Source: Methylococcaceae bacterium
Lineage (GTDB): Bacteria; Pseudomonadota; Gammaproteobacteria; Methylococcales; Methylomonadaceae
Assembly: GCA_947505055.1 (NCBI GenBank)
Contig: CANNLO010000057.1
Span: forward strand, 1-19,584
Direction of reading: 5' to 3'
Length of the DNA stretch: 19,584 nt
Part shown: positions 8,315 through 16,717 of the stretch, piece after piece
Layout of the letters: every line of letters begins with the position of its first letter
Numbering within the stretch: the first letter of the stretch is position 1
Program-made: the position numbers and the translations under genes
The notes under the pieces: model-generated
Databases searched by the model: none
What the model saw: the letters and a program-made list of their open reading frames with translations, nothing else
Told to the model about the DNA's origin: nothing

Positions 8315-8955
8315 GGTTTTTCTGTGACAAAGTGTTGTGATTGCTCAGCATTCTGAGCATCGGTGTTGTTTTTTTCCTGCAAGTAAGCAAGTACATCTTC
8401 ATTATTAACCTGGTAGTAAATATCATCTACAAGCACTGAAACGCCAATGGATTCAAAGGTTATCGTGTCACCGAGATAGTAATATGAAGATTGCCAATGT
8501 TCTTTTTTTCTGAAGACCTCAATTTCCCCGATGGTTTGTTCAATTAAAACGTATTCTTCCAACGTTGGAATTTGTAGATATTTTAGGCGTCTGGCAGTTT
8601 TATCAAAGCGTCTGGTCGATTTTGACAAGACTTCAATGACAATAACCGGCGCTTGTTGGTAATAGTCAGACTTTTTCGTAGTGTCATCCTGCTGGCCAAC
8701 CACCATGACATCAGGATAGAAGAAATCATGAGCGACCTTGACTTTCATGTCAGCGATAAAAGCACTACAAGGTGTGCCTTTTAATTGAGCTTTTAATTCA
8801 GTATATATATTACCTGAGAGAAAGTTATGTATCTCACTTGCTCCAGCCATGGCATAAACTTCACCATCAATGAACTCATGCTTTATTTTTGCAACAAGCT
8901 CACACTGAAGATACTCTTCTCCCGTGATCCGGTTATCGGCATAATTCAGGCTCAT
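8311..8955 (-). CDS. Uma2-family (DUF820) restriction-endonuclease-like protein
   Basis: A 214-residue protein of the Uma2 family, which has a PD-(D/E)XK nuclease-like fold. The family pattern is clear: KHEFIDGEVYAMAGAS (25-40), HNFLSGNIYTEL, a PD pair at 81-82 in FFYPDVMVV, E108 in VIVIEVLSKSTRRFDKT, and a later EEYVLIEQ. The predicted active-site acids D82 and E108 are present, so it is probably not dead by sequence, although real nuclease activity is rarely shown for this family. The last 25 residues are Gln/Asn/Glu-rich and look disordered. A strong ribosome binding site, AGAGGAAG, lies just upstream of the ATG (8960-8967). Such genes are most abundant in cyanobacteria and are otherwise scattered. 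Here it lies between dapD and the remaining dap-linked genes, which suggests insertion. Confidence 0.88.
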   Translation of the reverse strand: MSLNYADNRITGEEYLQCELVAKIKHEFIDGEVYAMAGASEIHNFLSGNIYTELKAQLKGTPCSAFIADMKVKVAHDFFYPDVMVVGQQDDTTKKSDYYQQAPVIVIEVLSKSTRRFDKTARRLKYLQIPTLEEYVLIEQTIGEIEVFRKKEHWQSSYYYLGDTITFESIGVSVLVDDIYYQVNNEDVLAYLQEKNNTDAQNAEQSQHFVTEKP

Positions 8956-9001
8956 GATTCTTCCTCTGGCCGACTTTAATAGTCGACCAAGTTTAACACA
9001 A

Positions 9002-9820
9002 TCAATCTCTTAGTAACTCATTTATGCCGGTTTTGCTACGGGTTTTTTCATCAACCTGCTTGATGATCACTGCGCAATACAAACTGTACAAGCCATCCGC
9101 AGAAGGCAGGTTGCCGGGCACCACAACTGAACCGGCAGGAACGCGGCCATAAATGATTTCACCGGTCATGCGGTTGTAAATTTTAGTGCTTTGGCCGATG
9201 TAAACGCCCATAGAAATAACTGCACCTTCTTCAACGACAACGCCTTCGACGATCTCGGAACGTGCGCCGATAAAACAGTTGTCTTCAATGATGGTTGGGC
9301 CAGCTTGCAAAGGTTCCAAAACACCACCAATACCGACCCCGCCAGAAAGATGTACGTTTTTGCCGATTTGCGCGCAAGAACCAACGCTGGCCCAGGTATC
9401 AACCATAGTGCCGCTGTCGACATAGCCGCCGATGTTAACGAACGAAGGCATCAATACAGCGCCGGGAGCAACATAAGCGCCATGACGAACGATAGCGTTC
9501 GGTACAACGCGCACCCCGGATTTTGCGAAGTCTTCAGGTGAGTAAGTGCTAAATTTTGCTTCAACTTTGTCGTAATAACGGCTGTTGCCGCCTTCCATAA
9601 CTCGGTTTTCGTTGATCCTAAATGACAGCAACACCGCTTTCTTCAACCACTGATTGACGATCCAGTCGCCGGAGGTTTTTTCTGCGACACGCGCTTTGCC
9701 ACTATCTAACAGGTTTATTGCAGTTTCAACGGCATTGCGCACTTCGACTGAAACAGTGGCAGGTGAAATATCAGCGCGTTGTTCAAAGGCTTCGTTAATA
9801 ATTTTTTCTAGTTGTTGCAT
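9002..9820 (-). CDS. dapD: 2,3,4,5-tetrahydropyridine-2,6-dicarboxylate N-succinyltransferase
   Basis: DapD transfers succinate from succinyl-CoA to tetrahydrodipicolinate in the succinylase branch of lysine synthesis. At 272 residues it is almost the same length as the E. coli enzyme (274). The left-handed beta-helix region (about 100-230) is visible as hexapeptide repeats, for example [19 protein letters not shown] and a following [20 protein letters not shown]. The N-terminal helical domain precedes it and the C-terminal cap has [13 protein letters not shown]. The gene starts 9 bases after the stop of dapC, so the two are very likely co-transcribed. The enzyme is expected to be a cytoplasmic trimer. 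Confidence 0.97.
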   Translation of the reverse strand: MQQLEKIINEAFEQRADISPATVSVEVRNAVETAINLLDSGKARVAEKTSGDWIVNQWLKKAVLLSFRINENRVMEGGNSRYYDKVEAKFSTYSPEDFAKSGVRVVPNAIVRHGAYVAPGAVLMPSFVNIGGYVDSGTMVDTWASVGSCAQIGKNVHLSGGVGIGGVLEPLQAGPTIIEDNCFIGARSEIVEGVVVEEGAVISMGVYIGQSTKIYNRMTGEIIYGRVPAGSVVVPGNLPSADGLYSLYCAVIIKQVDEKTRSKTGINELLRD

Positions 9821-9829
9821 GGTTTCTTT

Positions 9830-11029
9830 TTATAAAGAGTTAAGGAAAATTTTTATACGTTGGGCTGCCTCGATGCATTCCGCCAACGGCGCAACCAAAG
9901 CAATTCGGACGTGGTTAAGACCGGGATTGATCCCTTTAAATTCACGGGATAAATAACTGCCGGGCAGAACGGTGATATTCTGTTGAGCAAAGAGTTGTTG
10001 CGTAAAGTCAGTGTCTGAGATCGGTGTTTTCAACCAGATATAAAAACTGGCTGGTGGTTTGGTAACAACGCAAACCCCGGAAAGAATATCGATAAAGGCC
10101 GCAAATTTTTCACGATATAAACGACGATTTTCAAGGACGTGGGACTCATCTTTCCAAGCCTGAATGCTGGCATGTTGAGTAGGCAAGGGCATTGCGCAAC
10201 CGTGATAAGTTCGGTATTGAAAATAATCTTTTAGGAGTTCGGCATCGCCAGCGACAAAGCCTGAGCGTAAACCCGGTGCGTTGGAGCGCTTTGATAAGCT
10301 ATGAAAGATGACGCAACGCTTAAAAGCGGTATTGCCCATATTATACGCAGTTTGCAGTAAGCCCTGCGGCGGATTGCTTTCATCGTCATAAATTTCGCTG
10401 TAACATTCATCGGAAGCGATTACAAAATCATACTTCTCCGCCAAATGGAGCAACTTCTCCTGACTGGTCTGATCCATCACGGAACCGGTAGGGTTACCAG
10501 GTGAGCAGATATAAATCAGTTGGCAGCGTTGCCAGATTGCCTCCGGCACCGCATCAAAATCCGGTAAATAACCAGAGCCTTCCAGCGTGTTCAGAAAATA
10601 CGGCTCAGCGCCAGCCAGTAAAGCTGCGCCTTCATATATCTGATAAAACGGATTCGGCATAATCACAACAGGCACGGCGCTGCTTGAATCGACTAGGCAT
10701 TGAGCAAACGCAAACAAGGCTTCGCGTGTGCCGTTGACCGGTAAAACCTGTGTTTCAGGATTGATAGCTTCAGTTGGTATTTTAAAACGCCCGCTCAGCC
10801 ATTTAGCTATTGCCTGTCTCAGTTCAGGAATACCTTTAGTGGTTGGATAATTAGCCAGGCCGTGTAAGTGCGTTAAAAGCGCTTCCTGGATTAAATGCGG
10901 CGTGGCATGTGTCGGCTCACCCATCGATAAGGCAATATGGGGCAGATTTTCAGGCGGTGTAATGCCCTGTTTAAGTTGTGCCAGCTTTTCGAACGGGTAC
11001 GGATGTAGATGTAATAAATTAGGTGTCAT
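9830..11029 (-). CDS. dapC: N-succinyldiaminopimelate aminotransferase (DapC type)
   Basis: A 399-residue fold-type I PLP aminotransferase. It would convert N-succinyl-2-amino-6-ketopimelate to N-succinyl-LL-diaminopimelate with glutamate as donor. Visible features, numbered from the ATG at 11029, are ANYPTTKGIPELRQAI (59-74), PGNPTG at 177-182 with N179, D207 in ASDECYSEIYD, the PLP lysine K247 in FHSLSKRSNAPGLRSGF, and a C-terminal NHVRIALV with the carboxylate-binding Arg. Many aminotransferases share these motifs, so the specific assignment rests on similarity to DapC proteins and on dapD starting 9 bases downstream. A TTG at 11032 would add one Met; the ATG is preferred. It begins 3 bases after the M48 gene stop. 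Confidence 0.92.
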   Translation of the reverse strand: MTPNLLHLHPYPFEKLAQLKQGITPPENLPHIALSMGEPTHATPHLIQEALLTHLHGLANYPTTKGIPELRQAIAKWLSGRFKIPTEAINPETQVLPVNGTREALFAFAQCLVDSSSAVPVVIMPNPFYQIYEGAALLAGAEPYFLNTLEGSGYLPDFDAVPEAIWQRCQLIYICSPGNPTGSVMDQTSQEKLLHLAEKYDFVIASDECYSEIYDDESNPPQGLLQTAYNMGNTAFKRCVIFHSLSKRSNAPGLRSGFVAGDAELLKDYFQYRTYHGCAMPLPTQHASIQAWKDESHVLENRRLYREKFAAFIDILSGVCVVTKPPASFYIWLKTPISDTDFTQQLFAQQNITVLPGSYLSREFKGINPGLNHVRIALVAPLAECIEAAQRIKIFLNSL

Positions 11030-11032
11030 CAA

Positions 11033-11812
11033 TTAGTTACAATGTGGTTGTTTGCCGGCAGCTTTAGCTTGCTGGTAGAGGCTTAATGCTTGTGGCATGT
11101 GTCGTTCCAAGTCTTGGATACGCGTGGCATGAGACGGATGAGTAGACATGAATTCCAGTGGTTGCTTGCCTTGCGAGGCTTGTTCCATTTTTTGCCATAA
11201 ACCGATACTTTGTTTTGGATCAAAACCTGCCCTGGCCATTAAATCGACGCCGATCATGTCCGCTTCACTTTCATGGACACGACTGTAGGGCATTAAAATT
11301 CCATATTGCGCACCGACACCCAACAAGCCCAGGGCAGATTTTCCCAGTGCAGATTGTGGAGAGCTAACCGCTTGAATTATACTCATGCCTCCACTAACTG
11401 CCATTTCCTGAGAGGCACGTTCATTGCTGTGCTTGGCCAGCACGTGGCCAACCTCATGACCAATCACCGCAGCCAATTGATCCGGATTATCTACCAAAGC
11501 AAGCATGCCGGTATGTATACCGATTTTATTGCCAGGTAAAGCAAAGGCATTGGGTGTTTTATCTTCAAACACCACAACTTCCCAGCTGCCGCCTGTTGTT
11601 TTGGTAATGGCGTTGGCAATGCAGTGTGCTTCTTTATTGTATTGACTGTTCTGACTGACCGGCTTTTGTTTTTTCAAGCTATCGAACGCCTGCAAACCCA
11701 TTTGATCAATTTTAGCGTCAGGCATAAACACAAATTGGCTTCTACCTGTTGGACTGGTCACGCAGGCGCTTAACAAACTGATCATGACAACAGGGAATAG
11801 TTTTTTAAACAT
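11033..11812 (-). CDS. M48-family metallopeptidase lipoprotein, LoiP/YggG-like
   Basis: A 259-residue predicted lipoprotein zinc protease. The signal peptide ends in LLSAC with lipidated C17, and the next residue is Val, which favours the outer membrane. The catalytic motif is HEVGH (H119, E120, H123). SRVHESEADMIGVDLMARAGF (from about 177) supplies the third, acidic zinc ligand and the following conserved Asp. Size and motifs match LoiP (YggG), a periplasmic-facing protease linked to envelope quality control in E. coli. Two Cys, at about 64 and at the penultimate position, might pair. The gene is the first of the long minus-strand run, ending 3 bases before the ATG of dapC. It probably shares the promoter in the 162-base gap upstream, where TAAAAT, at the reverse complement of about 11849-11856, could be a -10. 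Confidence 0.9.
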   Translation of the reverse strand: MFKKLFPVVMISLLSACVTSPTGRSQFVFMPDAKIDQMGLQAFDSLKKQKPVSQNSQYNKEAHCIANAITKTTGGSWEVVVFEDKTPNAFALPGNKIGIHTGMLALVDNPDQLAAVIGHEVGHVLAKHSNERASQEMAVSGGMSIIQAVSSPQSALGKSALGLLGVGAQYGILMPYSRVHESEADMIGVDLMARAGFDPKQSIGLWQKMEQASQGKQPLEFMSTHPSHATRIQDLERHMPQALSLYQQAKAAGKQPHCN

Positions 11813-11974
11813 AAGTAAAGAACGGTGGTTTATGTTATTACGGTCATTTTAACGTAACTTAGGAGCTGAAGGTTAAAAATGTGCTGGTTTTTTGTCATTC
11901 ACATTAGTGAAATAAGTTCCTTGGAAAGCCTTAAGTTACTAATATTAGATTGGTTTTTGGGAAATATCAAAAAA

Positions 11975-12460
11975 TTACTTCAGAATTTTAGCGAACATTT
12001 CATCATAATCTTGCTTGGATAGCACTCCACTAACCCCTGTGCGTTGATGAGTTTTATCGAAGAAATAGGTTCTTGGCAATTCGCCATACCATTTGGGATC
12101 AATACCAAATTGCAGTTTCTGGGTGTTTTCATCTGCATAGACCCAGTTTTCAATATCGGACAATTGGTTTTTTTCGAGTATTTGCTGAATTTGCTCGGTT
12201 GCCGTCAAGTCATCGGCTGCCAGCATGATGATTTTCAATTCGGGCCTGCTTTTATGAATGCTGTTAAGTAAGGTCATGTCCTTCAGGCACGAGGAACAGT
12301 TGACTGACCAGACTACCAGCATTAAAGGTTGGTTTTCAGTGCTGGCTAATATTTGTTGATAACTCTCAGAACTGAAGGATAACGTCTCTGCTTTTACAGG
12401 CGAATAGAGCGACGTTAAAAGAAAGAATAATAAGCTGAAATAAATATTTTTTAAGTTCAT
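11975..12460 (-). CDS. Secreted thioredoxin-like (TlpA/redoxin) protein
   Basis: A 161-residue exported thioredoxin-fold protein. From the ATG at 12460 the N-terminus is a good signal peptide (LKNIYFSLLFFLLTSL) with a likely cleavage after VKA at residue 24. The active-site motif is CSSC (C55, C58) in WSVNCSSCLKDM, and the cis-proline region is GELPRTYFFD. It probably works in the periplasm on thiols or disulfides. An in-frame start at 12601 would add 47 residues ahead of the signal peptide, so it is unlikely. The gene stands alone, with no cytochrome c maturation or dsb genes nearby, so its partner is unknown. The 162 bases after it hold no gene. Confidence 0.85.
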   Translation of the reverse strand: MNLKNIYFSLLFFLLTSLYSPVKAETLSFSSESYQQILASTENQPLMLVVWSVNCSSCLKDMTLLNSIHKSRPELKIIMLAADDLTATEQIQQILEKNQLSDIENWVYADENTQKLQFGIDPKWYGELPRTYFFDKTHQRTGVSGVLSKQDYDEMFAKILK

Positions 12461-12994
12461 GGTCTGTATTATTGTAAATAAAATAGAATTTAGTTTACTG
12501 GAATTAGACGAAAACCTTCGTTTTTTGTATTCCATGAAACAAAAGGTCTTTGTGATTGCATAACAAAAAAAGGTAATCCACTTCAGCGTCACTTTGTGCA
12601 ATAACTTTCGATGTTAGCCAGGTTTTTCCACCATTCCGATTATACTCGGACCTCTTGGCATGTGATCTTAAATGATACCTTTCGCATGCTATTTAGTCTT
12701 TTTCATTACGCGAATATGAAATGAGATTGCGCTATAAAAAACTTGTTTTTAGCGAGTTACACTATAATTTTTACAAAATCGTTATTTTGAAATCAATGGC
12801 ATTCTTAACTCACTGAGTAAAATAATATCAAGCCTGTTCTATTTCGTTCAATACTTTATCACTATTAACTTCAGCGGACCTTGATAATATATGGTACAAC
12901 ATAACTTAATTACCTAAGACTACACTGAACAGAAAGACGCATATCGACTTTTAAGCTGAAAGACCATTTAGTAATTAAAACAACCGGTAAAATT
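12461..12994. other. Divergent intergenic region upstream of the sdh operon
   Basis: This AT-rich gap of 534 bases separates the minus-strand thioredoxin-like gene from sdhC and must hold promoters for both. No gene is supported in it. It contains a perfect TATAAT at 12763-12768 and an AT-rich near-palindrome, CGCTATAAAAAACTTGTTTTTAGCG, from about 12730. TTGATA near 12881 could be a -35 closer to sdhC, but no convincing -10 follows it. The sdhC leader would be about 220 bases if the TATAAT promoter is used. No riboswitch fold was recognised. Confidence 0.5.
12741..12768 (+). promoter_or_regulatory. Candidate sdh promoter
   Basis: TATAAT at 12763-12768 matches the sigma70 -10 consensus exactly. 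The matching -35 is poor: ACTTGT at 12741-12746 with a 16-base spacer. It lies about 227 bases before the sdhC ATG on the same strand. An AT-rich region can give such a match by chance. Confidence 0.25.
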
Positions 12995-13384
12995 ATGGCG
13001 ATAAATACAAATAGACCTACCTCCCCGCATTTACAAATCTACAAACTTCCTTTAACAGGCATTATTTCTATTACTCACAGAATGACCGGAGTCATGCTTT
13101 CTGCCGGTTTGATTTTATTTGTTTACATCGTATCAGCGTTGGCCAACGGCCCGGAATCATACACGGCAATGCAGTCGGTGATGAGTTTCTGGCTGTTTAA
13201 ACTGGTGTGTTGGGGGTTTATTTATGCGCTGTTTTTTCATCTCTGTCATGGTGTTCGCCATTTGATTTGGGATGTTGGCAATAGTTTTGAAACTGAGACA
13301 CTAAATCGCTATGCCCTGATGGAGCTTGCCGCTTCCTTGGTGTTAACTTTGATGACTTTTGCGTGGGGATATTATGGATTTTAG
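12995..13384 (+). CDS. sdhC: Succinate dehydrogenase cytochrome b556 subunit
   Basis: SdhC is one of two membrane anchors of complex II, binding heme b and ubiquinone with SdhD. The 129-residue protein has three membrane segments (about 32-50, 64-84, 106-127). It carries the family signature SITHRMTGV (25-33), whose Ser and Arg lie at the quinone site, and FHLCHGVRHLIWDVG, where H82 aligns with the E. coli heme ligand H84. The length equals that of E. coli SdhC. It is the first gene of the sdhCDABE operon and its 3' end overlaps sdhD by 11 bases. Confidence 0.96.
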   Translation: MAINTNRPTSPHLQIYKLPLTGIISITHRMTGVMLSAGLILFVYIVSALANGPESYTAMQSVMSFWLFKLVCWGFIYALFFHLCHGVRHLIWDVGNSFETETLNRYALMELAASLVLTLMTFAWGYYGF

Positions 13385-13754
13385 AACACCATTATCCAGA
13401 GTTAAGGGCTTGGGCTCTGCCAAAAGCGGAACGGCTCATTGGTGGATGCAGCGCGTTACCGCTGTTGCACTGATTCCACTGTCCTTTTGGCTGATTAATT
13501 TTCTTGGCTTGTCGTTGACTGCGCCCTATGAACAAACACAAGCCTGGCTGGCCTCGCCTTTAAATAGTGTTTGTATTGTGGCTTGGATTATTGCCGTTTT
13601 TTATCACGCCGCCTTGGGCTTGCAGATAGTCATTGAAGATTATGTGGCCGCCGAAGGCCCCAAGATTATTTCAATCTGGGCTGTTAATCTGACTTTTTTG
13701 TTTTTGGCGATTGCGGCGTTGTTAGCTGTATTTCGCATTGTATCAATAGGCTAA
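13374..13754 (+). CDS. sdhD: Succinate dehydrogenase hydrophobic anchor subunit
   Basis: SdhD pairs with SdhC to anchor complex II and to hold heme b and quinone. From the ATG at 13374 it has 126 residues and three membrane segments (about 27-48, 62-85, 99-121). The conserved parts are GTAHWWMQRVTAVAL at 19-33 and FYHAALGLQIVIEDYV, with H78 as probable heme ligand and the following Asp-Tyr pair near the quinone site. An upstream in-frame start at 13359 would lie deeper inside sdhC. The ATG at 13374, with GGGGA at 13365-13369 before it, gives the expected N-terminus. It overlaps sdhC by 11 bases and ends 3 bases before sdhA. Confidence 0.95.
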   Translation: MDFRTPLSRVKGLGSAKSGTAHWWMQRVTAVALIPLSFWLINFLGLSLTAPYEQTQAWLASPLNSVCIVAWIIAVFYHAALGLQIVIEDYVAAEGPKIISIWAVNLTFLFLAIAALLAVFRIVSIG

Positions 13755-13757
13755 CTC

Positions 13758-15542
13758 ATGTCAGCAGATTATAAAATTATTGAACATGCTTATGATGTGG
13801 TGGTAGTCGGTGCCGGTGGGGCAGGCCTGCGAGCGACCTTGGGCATGGCAGAAAAAGGTCTTAAAACAGCGTGCATCAGCAAAGTGTTTCCGACTCGAAG
13901 TCACACGGTCGCTGCGCAAGGCGGCATCAGTGCTGCCTTGGGTAATATGGGCGAGGACGACTGGCGTTTTCATATGTATGACACAGTTAAAGGCTCCGAT
14001 TGGTTGGGCGATCAGGATGCAATCGAATATATGTGTCGGGAAGCCATTCCGGCAGTGATTGAACTGGAACATTACGGTGTGCCATTTTCCCGTACTACCG
14101 AGGGCAAAATCTATCAGCGCGCATTCGGCGGCATGACTACGCATTATGGCAAAGGTCTTGCCCAGCGAACTTGTGCGGCAGCGGATAAAACCGGCCATGC
14201 TATTTTGCATACCTTATATCAGCAAGCTTTAAAGCATAAAGCCGAGTTTTTTGTTGAATATATCGCGCTGGATTTGATCATGGAAGACGGCGTATGTCGT
14301 GGCGTTTTAGCCTGGCGTCTGGATGACGGTACTTTACATTTGTTTAAATCGCATATGACGGTGCTGGCAACGGGCGGTTATGGGCGTACCTTCTTTTCTT
14401 GTACTTCCGCGCATACCGTGACCGGTGATGGTAACGCCATGGCTTTACGTGCCGGTTTGCCGTTACAGGATATGGAGTTTATCCAGTTTCACCCGACCGG
14501 AATTTATGGTGCCGGCTGTTTGATTACCGAAGGCGTAAGAGGCGAGGGCGGTTATCTGACCAATTCAGAAGGCGAACGTTTTATGGAACGCTATGCGCCA
14601 TCGGCCAAAGATTTGGCTTCGCGGGATGTGGTCAGTCGCGCAATGACCATTGAAATCAACGAAGGTCGTGGCGTCGGGCCGTTAAAAGATCATATCTATT
14701 TGCATATCGAGCATCTTGATCCGGCTATTATCCATGAACGTTTACCGGGTATTTCTGAAACCTCGCGGATTTTTGCCGGGGTTGATGTTACCAAACAACC
14801 TATTCCTGTATTACCGACCGTGCATTACAACATGGGCGGTATTCCGACCAATTATAAAGCTGAAGTGGTTACCTTGGCTGGTGATAATCCCGATGCGGTA
14901 GTGCCGGGTTTAATGGCGATTGGCGAAGCGGCCTGTGTTTCCGTGCATGGTGCAAACCGTTTGGGCTCGAACTCTTTGTTGGATCTGGTTGTGTTTGGTC
15001 GCTCCGCCGCGATACGTTGCGCCGAATTGATTAAACCCGGTACAGCACTAAAACCGTTGGCCAGTAATGCTTGCGATAAAGCGCTGGCTCGCTTTGACAA
15101 AATTCGCAAGGCTAACGGGACGCGCAGTACTGCCGAGATTCGACTCAACATGCAAAAAGTCATGCAAACCAAAGCCGCTGTGTTTAGAACCGGAGCAACG
15201 TTAACTGAAGGCATTGAGCTAATGGCAGAAGTCAAAAAAACCTTTGCCGACGTCAAAGTAGCCGACAAATCGCTGATCTGGAATACCGATCTGGTTGAAA
15301 CCCTGGAACTGGATAACTTATTGTGTCAGGCCACGGTCGCAATCAACGCGGCCGGTAACCGAACCGAAAGCCGGGGCGGCCATGCCCGTGAAGATTATCC
15401 AAAGCGCGACGACGAAAACTGGATGAAACATACGCTGACCTGGTTAAATGACGATCAGGTAAAAATTGCTTACAGGCCGGTCCATATGTTTACTTTAACC
15501 GGCGATGTTAACGTAATTCCACCAAAAGAGAGGGTGTACTAA
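13758..15542 (+). CDS. sdhA: Succinate dehydrogenase flavoprotein subunit
   Basis: SdhA oxidises succinate to fumarate with covalently bound FAD on the cytoplasmic face of complex II. The 594-residue protein has the Rossmann motif [15 protein letters not shown] (15-29) and the flavinylation site SHTVAAQGG, where H49 should carry the FAD. Substrate-site residues appear in [20 protein letters not shown] and [15 protein letters not shown]. The C-terminal domain includes [15 protein letters not shown]. Length and motif order match E. coli SdhA. Its TAA overlaps the ATG of sdhB by one base (TAATG), which suggests coupled translation. Covalent FAD attachment should need the SdhE protein encoded downstream. 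Confidence 0.98.
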   Translation: MSADYKIIEHAYDVVVVGAGGAGLRATLGMAEKGLKTACISKVFPTRSHTVAAQGGISAALGNMGEDDWRFHMYDTVKGSDWLGDQDAIEYMCREAIPAVIELEHYGVPFSRTTEGKIYQRAFGGMTTHYGKGLAQRTCAAADKTGHAILHTLYQQALKHKAEFFVEYIALDLIMEDGVCRGVLAWRLDDGTLHLFKSHMTVLATGGYGRTFFSCTSAHTVTGDGNAMALRAGLPLQDMEFIQFHPTGIYGAGCLITEGVRGEGGYLTNSEGERFMERYAPSAKDLASRDVVSRAMTIEINEGRGVGPLKDHIYLHIEHLDPAIIHERLPGISETSRIFAGVDVTKQPIPVLPTVHYNMGGIPTNYKAEVVTLAGDNPDAVVPGLMAIGEAACVSVHGANRLGSNSLLDLVVFGRSAAIRCAELIKPGTALKPLASNACDKALARFDKIRKANGTRSTAEIRLNMQKVMQTKAAVFRTGATLTEGIELMAEVKKTFADVKVADKSLIWNTDLVETLELDNLLCQATVAINAAGNRTESRGGHAREDYPKRDDENWMKHTLTWLNDDQVKIAYRPVHMFTLTGDVNVIPPKERVY

Positions 15543-16327
15543 TGGCTGAATTTACCCTGCCTAAAAACTCGATTTTAATCAAAGGGAAAACCTTTAAAGC
15601 GCCGGTCGGAGTTACCAATATCCGTCGGTTTGAAGTGTATCGCTGGGATCCCGATTCCGGCGAAAATCCGCGCACTGATGTTTTTGAACTGGACATGGAC
15701 AATTGTGGTCCGATGGTATTGGACGCCATTTTAAAAATCAAAAACGAAATTGATAGCAGCTTAACCTTTCGGCGCTCCTGTCGCGAAGGCGTCTGCGGTT
15801 CCTGCGCAATGACCGTCAACGGCAAAAATACTCTGGCTTGTACCAAAGCTATCGATTCCTATACCGGCACCATCAAAATTTATCCCTTGCCGCATATGGA
15901 AGTGATTAAAGATTTAGTGCCAGATATGACCCATTTTTATGCGCAATACTCATCGATTAAACCGTGGATAGAAACCCAAACGCCAGCACCTGCCGATTCT
16001 GAACGCTTACAAAGCAAAGAAGACCGGGAGAAACTGGATGGTTTATATGACTGCGTTTTATGTGCCTGTTGTTCGACCAGTTGCCCCAGTTACTGGTGGA
16101 ACAGCGAACGTTATTTGGGGCCTGCCGTTTTGTTGCAGGCTTACCGCTGGTTGGTCGACAGTCGTGATGAAAGCACCGGTGAACGACTTGATGAATTGGA
16201 AGATCCGTTTAAACTGTACCGATGCCATACCATTATGAATTGTACCGATACCTGTCCCAAAGGTTTAAATCCTGCTAAAGCGATTGCAGAAACCAAGAAA
16301 CTGCTAGTACAAAGAAAATTGGGTTAA
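15542..16327 (+). CDS. sdhB: Succinate dehydrogenase iron-sulfur subunit
   Basis: SdhB passes electrons from FAD to quinone through three clusters. In the 261-residue protein the [2Fe-2S] ligands are C80, C85, C88 and C100 ([12 protein letters not shown] and the later LAC). The [4Fe-4S] and [3Fe-4S] ligands lie in [17 protein letters not shown] (C171, C174, C177, C181) and [17 protein letters not shown] (C228, C234, C238). Somewhat longer than the E. coli protein, it has about 15 extra N-terminal residues and an insert around 36-46. Both ends overlap its neighbours as TAATG, tying sdhA, sdhB and sdhE into one translational unit. Confidence 0.97.
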   Translation: MAEFTLPKNSILIKGKTFKAPVGVTNIRRFEVYRWDPDSGENPRTDVFELDMDNCGPMVLDAILKIKNEIDSSLTFRRSCREGVCGSCAMTVNGKNTLACTKAIDSYTGTIKIYPLPHMEVIKDLVPDMTHFYAQYSSIKPWIETQTPAPADSERLQSKEDREKLDGLYDCVLCACCSTSCPSYWWNSERYLGPAVLLQAYRWLVDSRDESTGERLDELEDPFKLYRCHTIMNCTDTCPKGLNPAKAIAETKKLLVQRKLG

Positions 16328-16611
16328 TGGATCAATTAGCCAGATTAAGGTGGCAATGCAGAAGAGGCACTAAAGAGCTGGATTTTCTTTTAACTTGCTA
16401 TCTGGAAACGGGATATTTGCTTGCAGATAAAGAGGAGAAGGCTTTTTTTACTGAGCTTTTAATGCTTGAGGATGATAAGTTGATCGAGGTTTTGTTAGGC
16501 GATGAGCCGTTAGTCGCCAACAAAACATCAACGGGTTGCCAAAGTGACGCGGTTACCCAATGTAGTATAAAGCGTTTGTTTGAGTCTTTTCAAAAGGGCT
16601 ATTCCTTGTAA
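16327..16611 (+). CDS. sdhE: SdhE, FAD assembly factor for succinate dehydrogenase
   Basis: SdhE (also SdhAF2/YgfY) is a small cytoplasmic helical protein that helps attach FAD covalently to SdhA. The 94-residue sequence has the family pattern LRWQCRRGTKELDFLL near the N-terminus. The usual RGM-ELD motif reads RGTKELD here, so Met is Thr. An acidic segment LLMLEDDKLIEVLLGDEP lies in the middle. The last 25 residues are less conserved. In E. coli the gene is unlinked to sdh, while here its ATG overlaps the stop of sdhB, which supports the functional link. Confidence 0.92.
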   Translation: MDQLARLRWQCRRGTKELDFLLTCYLETGYLLADKEEKAFFTELLMLEDDKLIEVLLGDEPLVANKTSTGCQSDAVTQCSIKRLFESFQKGYSL

Positions 16612-16623
16612 GGTGTTTAGATG

Positions 16624-16646
16624 CTTCATGAAATAAGATCATGAAG
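16624..16646. repeat. Perfect inverted repeat between sdhE and the receptor gene
   Basis: CTTCATGA (16624-16631) and TCATGAAG (16639-16646) form a perfect 8-bp stem with the 7-base loop AATAAGA. It begins 13 bases after the sdhE stop. No clear T run follows (AGATTCTTATA), so it is either a weak terminator of the sdh operon or an operator for the receptor gene. It does not resemble a Fur box. Confidence 0.5.
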
Positions 16647-16717
16647 AGATTCTTATACCCTTGCCAATAACTGAGTGTAACCTCGGAACGTTAAGTCAGT
16701 CCCAGCACCAAAAAATT

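Noticed and set aside
12461..12601. N-terminal extension of the thioredoxin-like protein by 47 residues
   Set aside because: It would put a charged segment ahead of a good signal peptide; the ATG at 12460 gives a normal exported protein.
13761..14210. Open frame of 149 codons on the minus strand opposite sdhA
   Set aside because: It lies wholly inside the certain sdhA gene, and its translation resembles no family; an antisense shadow. The same holds for frames at 14852-15268 and 15508-15846.
16661..16717. TTG start 57 bases upstream for the receptor
   Set aside because: It adds a polar stretch before the signal peptide and lacks a ribosome binding site; ATG 16718 is better.
16612..16717. 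Fur box before the siderophore-type receptor
   Set aside because: No sequence close to the GATAATGAT-type consensus was seen in the gap.
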